This document shows positions 27,736 to 36,665 of a DNA stretch of 64,000 nucleotides, piece after piece. How positions within the stretch are numbered: the stretch's first letter is position 1; each line of letters opens with the position of its first letter. Under the pieces are notes generated by a model that did not search any database, was not told the DNA's origin, and saw nothing but the letters and a program-made list of their open reading frames with translations. The position numbers were made by a program, and so were the translations under genes. The stretch is from Alcanivorax borkumensis SK2 (GTDB lineage Bacteria; Pseudomonadota; Gammaproteobacteria; Pseudomonadales; Alcanivoracaceae): contig NC_008260.1 in NCBI RefSeq assembly GCF_000009365.1, positions 1,771,501-1,835,500 on the forward strand. Direction: 5' to 3'.

Positions 27736-28455
27736 GTGCGGTTAATCTCCGTCCTACTGATGCTCGTTAGTAGCCTGGCTATAGCGAACGAGCCTCTTGC
27801 TCCATTTTCTGCTGAATTTCGCATTTATGTGAACAAGTTACCCACGCCCGTAAAAGCCGAGCTAGTACTTGAGCCCGCAGAAGGCGACGATTATTACCAT
27901 ATGCAGCTCAAGGCAAAATCGTTTCTGCTCAGTAATACAGAAGAAAGTTACTTTCACTGGCGGGACTGCCAGCCTCGTACTACCCGATACGTGCATGAAT
28001 TCAAGGGCTTTGGTCAAAAGCGCTTTCATCACATGGATTTCCAGTGGAACCCACCAAGGGTGCACAATGAATCGGAAGACGATAAGGAAAGCCAAGACAT
28101 CCCCGCCGATACCCTAGACGAGCTAACCATCTTGTTACGAGGACGCTGCGTGTTCGCCACCGGCGACAAATCCTATTCGGTAACCAGCGCCTACGGCGAT
28201 AAGGTTCGCGAACATCATTTCGAAGTGATCGACCGAGAAATGCTGAAAACGCCGCTGGGCAAGCTGGACACCCTACTCGTGGAAAAGAAACGCACCGGAG
28301 ACAGCAAAGAGAAACGGCGCACCCTATTCTGGGTAGCACCGCAGCTCGATTATATGGTCGTCCAGGCGAAACACATTGAAAGTACCCTGTTGAAAGCCGA
28401 CATGATCATGATCGACTACAACGGCCCGAAGCCGCAATCAGCACTCGCTGATTAA
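27736..28455 (+). CDS. DUF3108 domain-containing exported protein (copy 2)
   Basis: A 239-residue protein with a GTG start, an AGGA-type site upstream and a signal peptide (hydrophobic residues 3-17, cleavage likely after IAN). It shares with its upstream neighbour the pattern W-x-x-C-x-P followed by a KGFGQKR or RRGLGK strand, a DELT/DELS motif and a [15 protein letters not shown] type repeat, so the two are diverged tandem paralogues. The stop overlaps the stop of the convergent dcd gene by 4 bases. Function unknown. Confidence 0.85.
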   Translation: MRLISVLLMLVSSLAIANEPLAPFSAEFRIYVNKLPTPVKAELVLEPAEGDDYYHMQLKAKSFLLSNTEESYFHWRDCQPRTTRYVHEFKGFGQKRFHHMDFQWNPPRVHNESEDDKESQDIPADTLDELTILLRGRCVFATGDKSYSVTSAYGDKVREHHFEVIDREMLKTPLGKLDTLLVEKKRTGDSKEKRRTLFWVAPQLDYMVVQAKHIESTLLKADMIMIDYNGPKPQSALAD

Positions 28456-29021
28456 GCGCGCGGCAGGGTAACGCCACGTTGTCCCTGGTATTTACCCCCT
28501 CGGTCCATATAAGAGGTTTCACACACCTCATCGGATTCGAAAAACAGCATCTGCGCCACCCCTTCGTGGGCATAGATTTTTGCGGGCAGCGTCGTGGTGT
28601 TGGAGAATTCCAGTGTTACGTGCCCTTCCCACTCAGGCTCCAGCGGAGTGACGTTAACGATAATGCCGCATCGGGCATAGGTGGATTTTCCCAAGCAAAT
28701 GGTCAACACATTGCGAGGGATACGGAAATACTCCACCGTGCGTGCCAACGCAAAAGAGTTCGGCGGAATAATGCAATACTCCCCTTTCACATCCACAAAG
28801 CTGCGCTCATCAAACGCTTTGGGGTCCACCGTGGCCGAATGGATATTGGTAAACACTTTGAACTCATCGGCACAGCGCACGTCGTAGCCATAGCTGGACA
28901 CGCCATAAGAGATCAGTTTTTCACCGTTCTCATCCGCACGAACCTGCCCAGGCTGAAATGGCTCAATCATGCCTTTCTCTGCGGCCATGCGGGAAATCCA
29001 GCGATCCGATTTAATAGTCAT
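28452..29021 (-). CDS. dcd: dCTP deaminase
   Basis: A 189-residue trimeric deaminase of the dUTPase superfamily. The typical MTIKSDRWI start, the SSYGYDVRC segment, [11 protein letters not shown] and the [14 protein letters not shown] region with the catalytic Glu are present. It converts dCTP to dUTP, the main route to dTMP in gammaproteobacteria. Upstream on the same strand is apbC, the usual partner order, separated by 196 non-coding bases. Confidence 0.97.
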   Translation of the reverse strand: MTIKSDRWISRMAAEKGMIEPFQPGQVRADENGEKLISYGVSSYGYDVRCADEFKVFTNIHSATVDPKAFDERSFVDVKGEYCIIPPNSFALARTVEYFRIPRNVLTICLGKSTYARCGIIVNVTPLEPEWEGHVTLEFSNTTTLPAKIYAHEGVAQMLFFESDEVCETSYMDRGGKYQGQRGVTLPRA

Positions 29022-29217
29022 TTACGCCTCAATGTTCCAGAGTAGTTAGCGTTCAAGCGGCCAATGGTATAGGTGGCACGCTACAAGCGACAAGCAACAA
29101 CGGGCAAGAAGTTGCGCGACGGTCAGTTAGGCTGCACGTGCAGAACCCTATCGCTCACATTGCAGCTTGGCCCCTATGCCTACGATTGACCACGGTCTTG
29201 CGTTGCGCCTTGCCTTC

Positions 29218-30315
29218 TCAATGCTGCACGATATTTGGAAACGCTCGGTTTCCCGCCTCAGTCAGTGACAAGCGAGCCGCCAGGCGCCGCGCCGCCACAC
29301 GGTAAAGCGCCGCTTCCTCACTGTCGGGAAAGGCATGCACCACCGGCTCGCCTTTGTCCGCTTGTTCGCGGATGCGTAGCGACAACGGCAGTGCGGCCAG
29401 TAATTCAGTACCGTACTGCGCCGCCATTTTGCTGCCACCGCCCTCACCAAAGATGGCCTCCTGGTGCCCGCACTGGCTACACACATGCATTGCCATATTT
29501 TCAACAATCCCCAACACCCGGATATCCACCTTGCGGAACATTTCCACCCCCTTAATGGCATCCAGTAAAGCAATGTCCTGGGGCGTGGTAATCACCACAG
29601 CACCGGCCACAGGAATTTTTTGCGCCAGGGTCAGCTGAATATCCCCGGTACCCGGAGGCAAATCCACTAACAAATAGTCTAGTTCATGCCAGCGGGTCTG
29701 CTCCATCATCTGCACCAACGCGCCGCTGGCTTTCGGCCCACGCCACACCACTGGCGTCTGCTGGGTCGTCAGGTAGCCCATAGACATGGTTTGCAAACCG
29801 TAGGCATCCACCGGCACAAAGAATTTACCTTCCAGCAGTTGCGGTCGAGTACCGTCGGGCAACCCCAACATCAACGGCTGACTAGGCCCAAACACATCCG
29901 CATCAAGCAAGCCCACCCGGGCTCCCTCTGCCTGCAAAGCTAACGCCAGATTCACCGCCGAAGTGGATTTGCCCACCCCGCCCTTACCGGACGCCACCGC
30001 AATAATATTAGCAACCTGATCCCGAGCCGGCAGGCTACTTTGTGCCCGGTGCGGCACAATATGGCTTTTCACGTTCAATGACAGCGAGCGCGTCTCAAGC
30101 ACCGGCGCCATATGCGCATGAAGGGCATCAATCAAGGCCCCGCGAATACTCTCGCAAGGGAACCCCAACGTCACCGTGGCCGACACCGACACATCGCTCA
30201 CCTGAAACGCACTAACAGCACTCACATGATCCAAGCTGACACCCAGATCATCGGGGATAAAATCGCCCAGCTGTTGTCGAATGCGTTGTTCCTTTTCATT
30301 CATGGCTGTACTCAT
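29218..30315 (-). CDS. apbC: Iron-sulfur cluster carrier protein ApbC/Mrp
   Basis: A 365-residue P-loop NTPase. Residues about 5-90 form a MIP18-like domain; the deviant Walker A is SGKGGVGKST near residue 105 and the cluster-binding CSQC motif is near residue 285. ApbC carries [4Fe-4S] clusters to target proteins. The start at 30315 is chosen because GGTGAG precedes it at a good distance; GTG at 30345 and ATG at 30303 are alternatives. In pseudomonads the next gene is metG, divergently; here metG is 28 kb away. Confidence 0.93.
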   Translation of the reverse strand: MSTAMNEKEQRIRQQLGDFIPDDLGVSLDHVSAVSAFQVSDVSVSATVTLGFPCESIRGALIDALHAHMAPVLETRSLSLNVKSHIVPHRAQSSLPARDQVANIIAVASGKGGVGKSTSAVNLALALQAEGARVGLLDADVFGPSQPLMLGLPDGTRPQLLEGKFFVPVDAYGLQTMSMGYLTTQQTPVVWRGPKASGALVQMMEQTRWHELDYLLVDLPPGTGDIQLTLAQKIPVAGAVVITTPQDIALLDAIKGVEMFRKVDIRVLGIVENMAMHVCSQCGHQEAIFGEGGGSKMAAQYGTELLAALPLSLRIREQADKGEPVVHAFPDSEEAALYRVAARRLAARLSLTEAGNRAFPNIVQH

Positions 30316-30503
30316 GACCGTACTCACCGATTGCCTCTGCTTCACGAGCTGCGATGATAGGGGCTAACGGACTAACAACCAAGGGTGCCCTTTTTTAAAG
30401 AGGGAACCATTAATTCAAGCGGTTTGCGCAGCATAAGTTGCGTAAACTTGACCGATAAGCAAAATAGAGCTTTGCCGCTTGCACGGCAGCACAAGGAGAT
30501 GTC

Positions 30504-31199
30504 ATGAAAGCTATATCCGCTGCGACCCTATTGATCGCCGGCACACTGGCCTTGTCTGGTTGTGATAACACCACCGTCAATAGCGCCCGCGACAGTATTA
30601 CCGTATCCGGTAACGGCGCAATCAGTGCCCAACCCGATCGTTTCATGGTCATTGCCACCGCCAGCCAGAATGGCGATGACATGGCCGAGATGAAAGACCA
30701 GGTGGATGATGCAGTCAGCAATATGCTGGACTTGGCAGACGACCTGGATATTGAAGAAAAGTCCGTCACTGCAAGCACCATGCGCATCACTCCCCAGTGG
30801 CAGTACCAACCCGAGCGCAAATTAGTCGGCCACCAGATCAGCCGCGAGGTGAGTTTCCAGGTAGATGGCCTTGAAACCTATGCCGAACTGCTGGAAGGAT
30901 TGGCCGAGCAAGGGGTGCGCAACATCCGGCCCGCTGGCGCTCAAGTGAGCAACCGCGACAAACTGGCTAAAAAAGCGTTGGAAAAAGCGGTGGAGGATGC
31001 TCGCGAGCGGGCAGAAATCATTGCCGAAGCTGCGGACCGCGATCTGGGCGAAGCCTTTCAAATTCAGGCCCAGGGTATTAACTCTCCGCAGCCTGTAATG
31101 ATGATGGCGCGGGCCAAGGATAGCGGCGCAGCGGAAAGTTACCGCCCAGGCGAAACGGAAATTTCCGCTCAGGTACAAATCACTTTTGAACTAGACTGA
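30504..31199 (+). CDS. SIMPL (DUF541) domain lipoprotein
   Basis: A 231-residue protein with a lipobox (LALSGC, cysteine at residue 20), so probably an outer- or inner-membrane lipoprotein. The rest is a SIMPL domain: ITVSGNGAISAQPDRF near the start, a KAVEDARERAEIIAEAA helix and the final ISAQVQITFEL strand. SIMPL proteins are periplasmic and of unknown role; some relate to oxidative-stress survival. A good AAGGAG site precedes the ATG. An AraC-type regulator starts 12 bases later, suggesting co-transcription. Confidence 0.9.
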   Translation: MKAISAATLLIAGTLALSGCDNTTVNSARDSITVSGNGAISAQPDRFMVIATASQNGDDMAEMKDQVDDAVSNMLDLADDLDIEEKSVTASTMRITPQWQYQPERKLVGHQISREVSFQVDGLETYAELLEGLAEQGVRNIRPAGAQVSNRDKLAKKALEKAVEDARERAEIIAEAADRDLGEAFQIQAQGINSPQPVMMMARAKDSGAAESYRPGETEISAQVQITFELD

Positions 31200-31211
31200 T
31201 CAGGCATCGTC

Positions 31212-32249
31212 ATGGACGCATTGGGCCAGATTTGTAGCGCTGCACTGCAACAATACCTGGCCCACGCAGACGCCCGTGGGCTGGATACGATTGCCGCACT
31301 GCAACACGCCAATCTGGACCCAGCGCATATCCAGAAGCCGGATACCCGCATCCATGGTCAGCATTTCCAGACCTTACTGCACGCTCTTATCGAGCAATCC
31401 GGCGACCCGCTGTTCGGTTTACATACCTCCGAATTCGTGCAACCTGGCTCTTATAATGTCATGGGCTACATTGCCATGAGCGCCAGCACACTCCAGCAAG
31501 CCCTGTCGAAAGTCAGTTTGTATGAAAAGCTGGTAGGCGACATGGGCACCACGCAAACCACCCTTGATGCCCATCAGGCCGCGATTCGCTGGGATTGCCT
31601 GTACCGAGAACAACCAGCGCGCCAACACCTGATTGATAACGTGCTTGGCTCCTGGGTGCGTTATGCCCGCTGGCTCACTGGCAACGACCAGTTGGCACCG
31701 GATCAAGTCTGGCTGGAACACCCCACGCCCCCGGCCGCCCAAGTGGACGAATACCGGCGCGTATTTCTTTGTGATGTGCTGTTCGAACAACCCTGTTCTG
31801 CTTTGGTGGGGCCGCCACAGTTACTCCAGCAACCCATCCGCCAACCAGACCCGCTGTTGCTCTCCACTCTGGAAGCCCACGCCATCCAGCAGCTGAATCA
31901 GCTAGGCGTAGATACCAACCTCAGCCAACGAGTGAAGCAATGCATCCAAGACGCCATTGGCCACTCCCTGCCGCGCAAGGAAACCGTCGCCGAACGGTTA
32001 GGCATGAACGTTCGTACCCTGCACCGCCGGCTAGCCGACGAACAGCAAAGCTGGCAAAAGCTGCTTGATTCCGTGCGCCTGCAACAGGCACGGCACCTGC
32101 TCACCACCACCAGCTTGCCCCAGGCCGACATTGCCGCAGCCCTAGGTTATTCCGATATTCGTTCTTTTCAGCGCAGCTTCAAACGCCATACCACCATGAC
32201 CCCAGGGCAGTATCGAAACACGCCCAAAGATACGCAAATAAACTCATAG
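31212..32249 (+). CDS. AraC-family transcriptional regulator
   Basis: A 345-residue regulator of the OruR/arabinose-binding type. The N-terminal ligand domain covers roughly residues 20-200 and the C-terminal DNA-binding domain ends with ADIAAALGYSDIRSFQRSFKRHTTMTP, the usual second helix-turn-helix. It is only distantly similar to the regulator at 13923. It lies 12 bases after the SIMPL lipoprotein gene and before the patatin gene. Its ligand and targets are unknown; lipid or fatty-acid metabolism is a guess because of the patatin neighbour. Confidence 0.9.
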   Translation: MDALGQICSAALQQYLAHADARGLDTIAALQHANLDPAHIQKPDTRIHGQHFQTLLHALIEQSGDPLFGLHTSEFVQPGSYNVMGYIAMSASTLQQALSKVSLYEKLVGDMGTTQTTLDAHQAAIRWDCLYREQPARQHLIDNVLGSWVRYARWLTGNDQLAPDQVWLEHPTPPAAQVDEYRRVFLCDVLFEQPCSALVGPPQLLQQPIRQPDPLLLSTLEAHAIQQLNQLGVDTNLSQRVKQCIQDAIGHSLPRKETVAERLGMNVRTLHRRLADEQQSWQKLLDSVRLQQARHLLTTTSLPQADIAAALGYSDIRSFQRSFKRHTTMTPGQYRNTPKDTQINS

Positions 32250-32367
32250 TTGCGGGCGTTATTATGTACCCCTCAGTACTTTTTATCCTACAAGCCCTTA
32301 AATCTTGCCCCCACCCCTGTCTATACTGACATCAGTCAATGACAACAACTCATGGTGGAGAGCCTCA

Positions 32368-33837
32368 ATGAAAGGCACCCTCAAACAGCTCGAACGCGCC
32401 ATCGACAAGGCGACTACCTACGATGAATGGTATGAAGCCAGCCAGGAACACGACCGCCTTTCCGGCGCGGACAGATGGAAAGAAGTAGACCGCTCGCCCT
32501 ACTACGACTATGAATTAATTCGTAATCGGCTCTGGCAGATTCGTCAGGCCCGCGAGCGAAACGATGTGAATAAGCTGGTTTTCCATTTGCACGAAGGCCT
32601 GCATGGCAACTTAGGCAACATTTCCAACCCTCGCCTTTATCAACACAGCCGCGTGGGTACTAAACGCCTCATCGAAAACTATCTGAGCGAAGTTTCCACC
32701 GCGCTGAATTACCTGTGTGATAGCAACTTCAAGGAATTCGGGCTGAAAGAAAAACTCGATTTCTTTGAAACCACCGGCCAAGCCTTCGGACAAAGCTGCC
32801 TGATGTTATCCGGCGGTGCCGCGCTGGGCCTATTCCATATTGGTGTGGCCCGCTGCCTGTGGAAACAAAATTTGCTGCCCTCAGTAATATCCGGTTCCAG
32901 TGCTGGCAGCATCATTGCTTCGGTTGTCGGCACCCATAATGATGAAGAGTTAAAAGTAAAACTGGAGCCGGAAAACATCTATCTGGAAGCGTTCAAGGTG
33001 CTGGGCTGGAAGGGCCTGGTGCGCGGCACGCCGGTACTCGATGGCGACCACCTGGAAGCCTGCCTGGAAGAAAATATCTCCGACATGACCTTTGAAGAGG
33101 CCTATCGGCACACCGGGCGCGAAATCAATATTACCGTCAGCCCCTATGATCGTAACCAACGTGCGCGCCTGCTGAACTGGCGCACCTCCCCCAACGTGCT
33201 GATCCGCAAGGCCTCGCTGGCTTCCTGCGCTATTCCCAGCATCTACCCGCCGGTTTCCCTGTGGGCGAAGAACATCGATGGTGAGCGCGTACCCTACATT
33301 CCTGGGCGCAAATTCGTCGATGGCTCCATTGTTGACGATCTTCCCATCCGCCGGCTGGCACGCCTCTATGGCGTCAACCACTCCATCGTCAGCCAAACCA
33401 ACCCCCACATCGTGCCCTTCCTGTCGCGCAACGAAAACACCGACAGCTCCCTGAGCACACTGGGCGATTGGGCTTTGCGCAACGTATCCATGAACCTGCG
33501 CTATGGCCTACAACTGGTACAGCACCAGGTAGCCTCCAACGACCTTGGGCTAATTATCGACAAGGCAAAAAGTATGGTGACGCAGAAATACATTGGTGAC
33601 ATCAACATGATCCCTCCCCGCCAACCACTCAATGCCCTGCGGATTCTGAACAACCCCACACTGCAAGATGTGCAAACCTATATCCGCAAAGGTGAACAAG
33701 CGACCTGGCCAAAACTCGACATGGTTGCCAACACCACATGCATAAGCCGCACCTTCCGCGACTGCCGCGCACGCCTGGACCGCATTGAAGAACGCATGCT
33801 GGACCGAGTAAACATGACCTCGATAGCTAACCAGTGA
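32368..33837 (+). CDS. Patatin-like phospholipase with DUF3336 domain
   Basis: A 489-residue protein. Residues about 1-130 form a DUF3336 helical domain, and the patatin domain starts with the oxyanion loop LSGGAALGLFH, followed by the nucleophile elbow GSSAG and the catalytic aspartate in VDGS, the Ser-Asp dyad of patatins. It probably hydrolyses triacylglycerol, wax ester or phospholipid; fungal relatives with DUF3336 are lipid-droplet lipases. The start at 32368 (MKGTLKQ) has a GGTGGAG site; 21 codons upstream are also open. In an oil-storing bacterium a role in neutral-lipid turnover would fit, but this is inference. Confidence 0.92.
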   Translation: MKGTLKQLERAIDKATTYDEWYEASQEHDRLSGADRWKEVDRSPYYDYELIRNRLWQIRQARERNDVNKLVFHLHEGLHGNLGNISNPRLYQHSRVGTKRLIENYLSEVSTALNYLCDSNFKEFGLKEKLDFFETTGQAFGQSCLMLSGGAALGLFHIGVARCLWKQNLLPSVISGSSAGSIIASVVGTHNDEELKVKLEPENIYLEAFKVLGWKGLVRGTPVLDGDHLEACLEENISDMTFEEAYRHTGREINITVSPYDRNQRARLLNWRTSPNVLIRKASLASCAIPSIYPPVSLWAKNIDGERVPYIPGRKFVDGSIVDDLPIRRLARLYGVNHSIVSQTNPHIVPFLSRNENTDSSLSTLGDWALRNVSMNLRYGLQLVQHQVASNDLGLIIDKAKSMVTQKYIGDINMIPPRQPLNALRILNNPTLQDVQTYIRKGEQATWPKLDMVANTTCISRTFRDCRARLDRIEERMLDRVNMTSIANQ

Positions 33838-33843
33838 GCCTCA

Positions 33844-33878
33844 GCACGGCAGCAACAACTAGAAGCCGTGCTTATTTC
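33844..33878 (+). terminator. Terminator-like hairpin after the patatin gene
   Basis: GCACGGC (33844-33850) pairs with GCCGTGC (33865-33871) across a 14-base loop and is followed by TTATTTC. It begins 7 bases after the patatin stop codon. The long loop and short T-stretch make it moderate evidence. Confidence 0.5.
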
Positions 33879-33904
33879 ACCGTGTGCGCCATTATTAATA
33901 ACAA

Positions 33905-33934
33905 CCCCGCTGGCCCTGAACGTGGCCAGCGGGG
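33905..33934. terminator. Strong GC-rich hairpin between patatin and umuC
   Basis: CCCCGCTGGCC (33905-33915) and GGCCAGCGGGG (33924-33934) are perfect 11-base complements with an 8-base loop. Read on the minus strand it is followed by TTGTTATTAAT, so it may end the umuDC transcript. Confidence 0.55.
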
Positions 33935-34080
33935 GGCAGCTAGTCAGCAAGGTGATTTTTAGAGCGCGCATGCCATCGTCGCATGGAGCGCACCGAACAA
34001 AGCCCGCCATCGCCAGATCAAACCGGTTCACCGTGCGGCGCTCTTACCCTGCTTATCCGAACTGAACTCAAACGCCAATC

Positions 34081-34101
34081 ACAAGGCACAAGGCACAAGG
34101 C
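34081..34101. repeat. Three tandem copies of a 7-base unit
   Basis: ACAAGGC occurs three times in a row and directly abuts the umuC stop codon. Too short to assign a role. Confidence 0.8.
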
Positions 34102-35388
34102 CTAACGCACCACCGGCAAATCAGACCAGCGGCTAGTATAGGCCGGAGACAGATGCGCCCTGCGCATGGCCCAGGTACTGTGCTGATTCCCCTGCATTCC
34201 TCGCCCCGCCAACCACACCTTGCCCACGCCACTCTGGTTGATGCTATCCATGACGGCCATTAACGCTTCCCCGCGCCGGCCAGTCTCCTGCTCTGCGGGT
34301 TTCTGCTCGGCAAATAATCCGCACTGCACCTGATCACGCCCGCGCAGATCCGTGAGGATCACGCCCGCCTTGCCATAGCGATAGCCCGGCCACCATAACT
34401 GCGCTAGCAACGCCTGCGCCTGACGCACCACCAAGCGGGTATCTGCCGTGGCTGGCGACAACACGGCACTGAGCGTATCCGGGAACAACTGCTGTGGTTT
34501 GCCCATGGGGGCGGTGCGCAAATACACCGTCACCCGGCCGGCATATAGCCCCTCCTTACGCAGAGACTCCATGGCCCGGGAAACAAAATCACTCAGTGCC
34601 TGGCGCAACGGCGGCAATGCCGCCACCGGCTCACCAAAAGAACGGGAATAAATCACTTGCTGACGGGGCGAAGGCTGGGTGTCTAAAGACAAGCAAGGCT
34701 CCCCGTTCAGCTCCCGCACCAACCGTTCCTGCACCACGGAAAAACGCTGGCGGATCATCCCGACATCGGCCCGGGCCAGATCCAGCGCCGTGTTGATGCC
34801 CAGCGCCTCAAAGCGCCCACGTAACCGCCGCCCGACCCCCCATACCTGGGAAATCGGGGTTAACGACAACAATTTGTCGCGCCGCAAGGGATCGCTGAGC
34901 ACCACCACGCCGCCCGTGGCCGGATAACGCTTGGCCGCATGGTTGGCTAACTTGGCCAACACCTTAGTGGGCGCAACCCCCACACACACCGGCACGCCCA
35001 CCCAGCGATCAATACGTGCGCGAATCTGCAGGGCCAGGGGCTGTAGTTCAGCCGTTTTCATCAACGACACATCCAGAAACGCCTCATCAATGGAATAGGC
35101 TTCTACCCGAGGTGCCAGGGTTTCCAAGGTCGCCATCACCCGCTGGGAAATATCCCCATACAGGGCATAGTTGGAAGAAAACACCGCCACTTTGTGCCCA
35201 CGGATCAAGTCGTGGGCCTGGAACAGCGGCATCCCGGTTTTCACCCCCAACGCTTTGGCTTCCGCAGACCCAGCCACAATGCAGCCATCATTATTCGACA
35301 GCACCACCACCGGCCTGCCCTGCAGGTCCGGGCGAAACAGACGCTCACAAGCGGCATAGAAGCTATTGCAATCAACCAGCGCAAACAT
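34102..35388 (-). CDS. umuC: DNA polymerase V catalytic subunit UmuC
   Basis: A 428-residue Y-family polymerase. The first catalytic Asp is in FALVDCNSFYAACER and the second catalytic pair in EAYSIDEAFLDV near residue 102; the little-finger region and a C-terminal clamp-interaction-like tail follow. UmuC with two UmuD' forms Pol V for translesion synthesis. It lies 5 bases after umuD and is under the LexA box at 35848. Length matches the family. Confidence 0.96.
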   Translation of the reverse strand: MFALVDCNSFYAACERLFRPDLQGRPVVVLSNNDGCIVAGSAEAKALGVKTGMPLFQAHDLIRGHKVAVFSSNYALYGDISQRVMATLETLAPRVEAYSIDEAFLDVSLMKTAELQPLALQIRARIDRWVGVPVCVGVAPTKVLAKLANHAAKRYPATGGVVVLSDPLRRDKLLSLTPISQVWGVGRRLRGRFEALGINTALDLARADVGMIRQRFSVVQERLVRELNGEPCLSLDTQPSPRQQVIYSRSFGEPVAALPPLRQALSDFVSRAMESLRKEGLYAGRVTVYLRTAPMGKPQQLFPDTLSAVLSPATADTRLVVRQAQALLAQLWWPGYRYGKAGVILTDLRGRDQVQCGLFAEQKPAEQETGRRGEALMAVMDSINQSGVGKVWLAGRGMQGNQHSTWAMRRAHLSPAYTSRWSDLPVVR

Positions 35389-35393
35389 AACCG

Positions 35394-35804
35394 TTACTCA
35401 CCCGCGGGCAAACGCCTACCACCGCGTAAGGTGTGCAGGGAAAACGTGACCACGCCGAACAAATCCAGCCCTTCCTCTCCAATCAGAATCGGCGCATAAG
35501 CCGCATTTCTCGGTTTGAGCATGGGCACCGGAAGCAACTGCAACTCCTTTACTGTGAACTCGCCTTCCAGCGACGCCACCACCACGTCGCCCGCCACCGC
35601 CTCCAGAGAGCGATCCACAATTAGGATGTCACCGGAATAAATACCGGCATCCACCATGGAGTCGCCCTCTACCCGTAACAAGAACGTGGACGCCGGATGG
35701 CGAATACACAATCGGTTCAGATCAAGATGCTCATCCAGATATCCCTGGGCCGGGGACGGAAATCCGGCAGAAACAGGTTCACTGAAAAAAGGCAGGGAAG
35801 ACAT
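35394..35804 (-). CDS. umuD: UmuD, Pol V accessory subunit / self-cleaving peptidase
   Basis: A 136-residue S24 peptidase. The self-cleavage site is Ala13-Gly14 in VSAGFPSPAQ; the nucleophile is Ser49 in EGDSMVDAG and the lysine base Lys86 in TVKEL, the same 37-residue spacing as in E. coli. RecA-stimulated cleavage gives UmuD', which joins UmuC. The start at 35804 gives the normal N-terminus; 27 open codons upstream run through the promoter and LexA box and cannot be coding in an SOS-controlled gene. Confidence 0.95.
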   Translation of the reverse strand: MSSLPFFSEPVSAGFPSPAQGYLDEHLDLNRLCIRHPASTFLLRVEGDSMVDAGIYSGDILIVDRSLEAVAGDVVVASLEGEFTVKELQLLPVPMLKPRNAAYAPILIGEEGLDLFGVVTFSLHTLRGGRRLPAGE

Positions 35805-35847
35805 GGCAATACACCGCAAACAAGCAATCGGTAAAGCATAACAAATA

Positions 35848-35863
35848 CTGCCTATATGTACAG
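35848..35863. promoter_or_regulatory. LexA (SOS) box of umuDC
   Basis: CTGCCTATATGTACAG fits CTG-N10-CAG with flanking TA bases, the gammaproteobacterial LexA consensus. It lies 44 bases upstream of the umuD ATG, where it would overlap the promoter. Confidence 0.9.
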
Positions 35864-36002
35864 TATAAGGAAAAGCAAACCGCATTCAGCGTTACATCAC
35901 ACAGCAATGGCTCACAAAAACCGACAAAAATACCAAACAACTACTATCCACCCTCTGCAACGGCTGGCGTAACGTGTTGGGAAAATACTAGAGAACCAAT
36001 CG

Positions 36003-36299
36003 ATGCATACCGATAATCATCACCGCTGGATGTACGATTTTCTGGATGAAATGGGCCTTCCCCTCAGAGCCGAACTCTTAGGCTATGTGTTGTACGAACC
36101 GCAGCAAAATGCCTTTATCGCCGGCAACAACACCGTAACCGCCCCCTCATCACCCCAGCCACTGGTGAAACCCTGTGCCTGGGCGCACTGCTACCCTTGT
36201 ATCGTGCAGGCGAGCAATGCCGCTAATACATTGGGAGCAGAATACGAAATCCATGCGCTTTTCCAGCTCGACAGCCGCTATCTGTCCTGCCCGCTATAA
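36003..36299 (+). CDS. Small hypothetical protein with a Cys cluster
   Basis: A 98-residue protein that I do not recognise. It has a histidine-rich start (HTDNHHRW), a central strand-like part and a CAWAHCYPC cluster (CX4CX2C) near residues 58-66, which could bind metal or form a disulfide. There is no signal peptide or membrane helix. The ATG follows an AGAG-containing stretch 8-12 bases upstream. It lies between the umuDC promoter region and the tRNA-Gly terminator and could be its own short transcript ended by that terminator. Moderately sure it is real. Confidence 0.55.
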   Translation: MHTDNHHRWMYDFLDEMGLPLRAELLGYVLYEPQQNAFIAGNNTVTAPSSPQPLVKPCAWAHCYPCIVQASNAANTLGAEYEIHALFQLDSRYLSCPL

Positions 36300-36371
36300 T
36301 GATAATTACTTCACCGGATCGCGAGCGAGAGCTCGCCCAGAATCAACCAAGAATGCTCCAGACAAAAAAAA

Positions 36372-36393
36372 CCGCCTGAAGGCGGTTTTTTTT
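36372..36393. terminator. Bidirectional intrinsic terminator
   Basis: CCGCC (36372-36376) pairs with GGCGG (36381-36385) over a TGAA loop, with AAAAAAA on the left and TTTTTTTT on the right. It serves the tRNA-Gly transcript on the minus strand and the small gene at 36003 on the plus strand. Confidence 0.9.
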
Positions 36394-36398
36394 ATGTC

Positions 36399-36472
36399 TG
36401 GAGCGGGTGAAGAGAATCGAACTCTCGTATGCAGCTTGGGAAGCTGCCGTTCTACCATTGAACTACACCCGC
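36399..36472 (-). tRNA. tRNA-Gly (anticodon CCC)
   Basis: The minus strand reads as a complete 74-nt tRNA: acceptor GCGGGTG pairing with CACCCGC, a D-arm with TTCAATGGTAGAA, anticodon stem GCAGC/GCTGC around the loop TTCCCAA (anticodon CCC at 36438-36440), a T-loop TTCGATT, discriminator T and an encoded CCA. The glycine identity follows from the anticodon. A terminator lies 6 bases downstream. Confidence 0.96.
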
Positions 36473-36665
36473 AAAGGCGAAACGGCAATATAGTCAAAAG
36501 CCGCTGGCTTGACCAGCACTGAAGAACAATCTTGTGTTTTGCGCAAACAGCGCTTTCAAAAGCATGAAAGCAGACAAACAAAGCAGTTGCCAGCGTTCAC
36601 GTCTATGCGTATAGAAGAACAAAGACAAAACAACAAATGTACATCAGCAAAAGAAGGATATTGAC

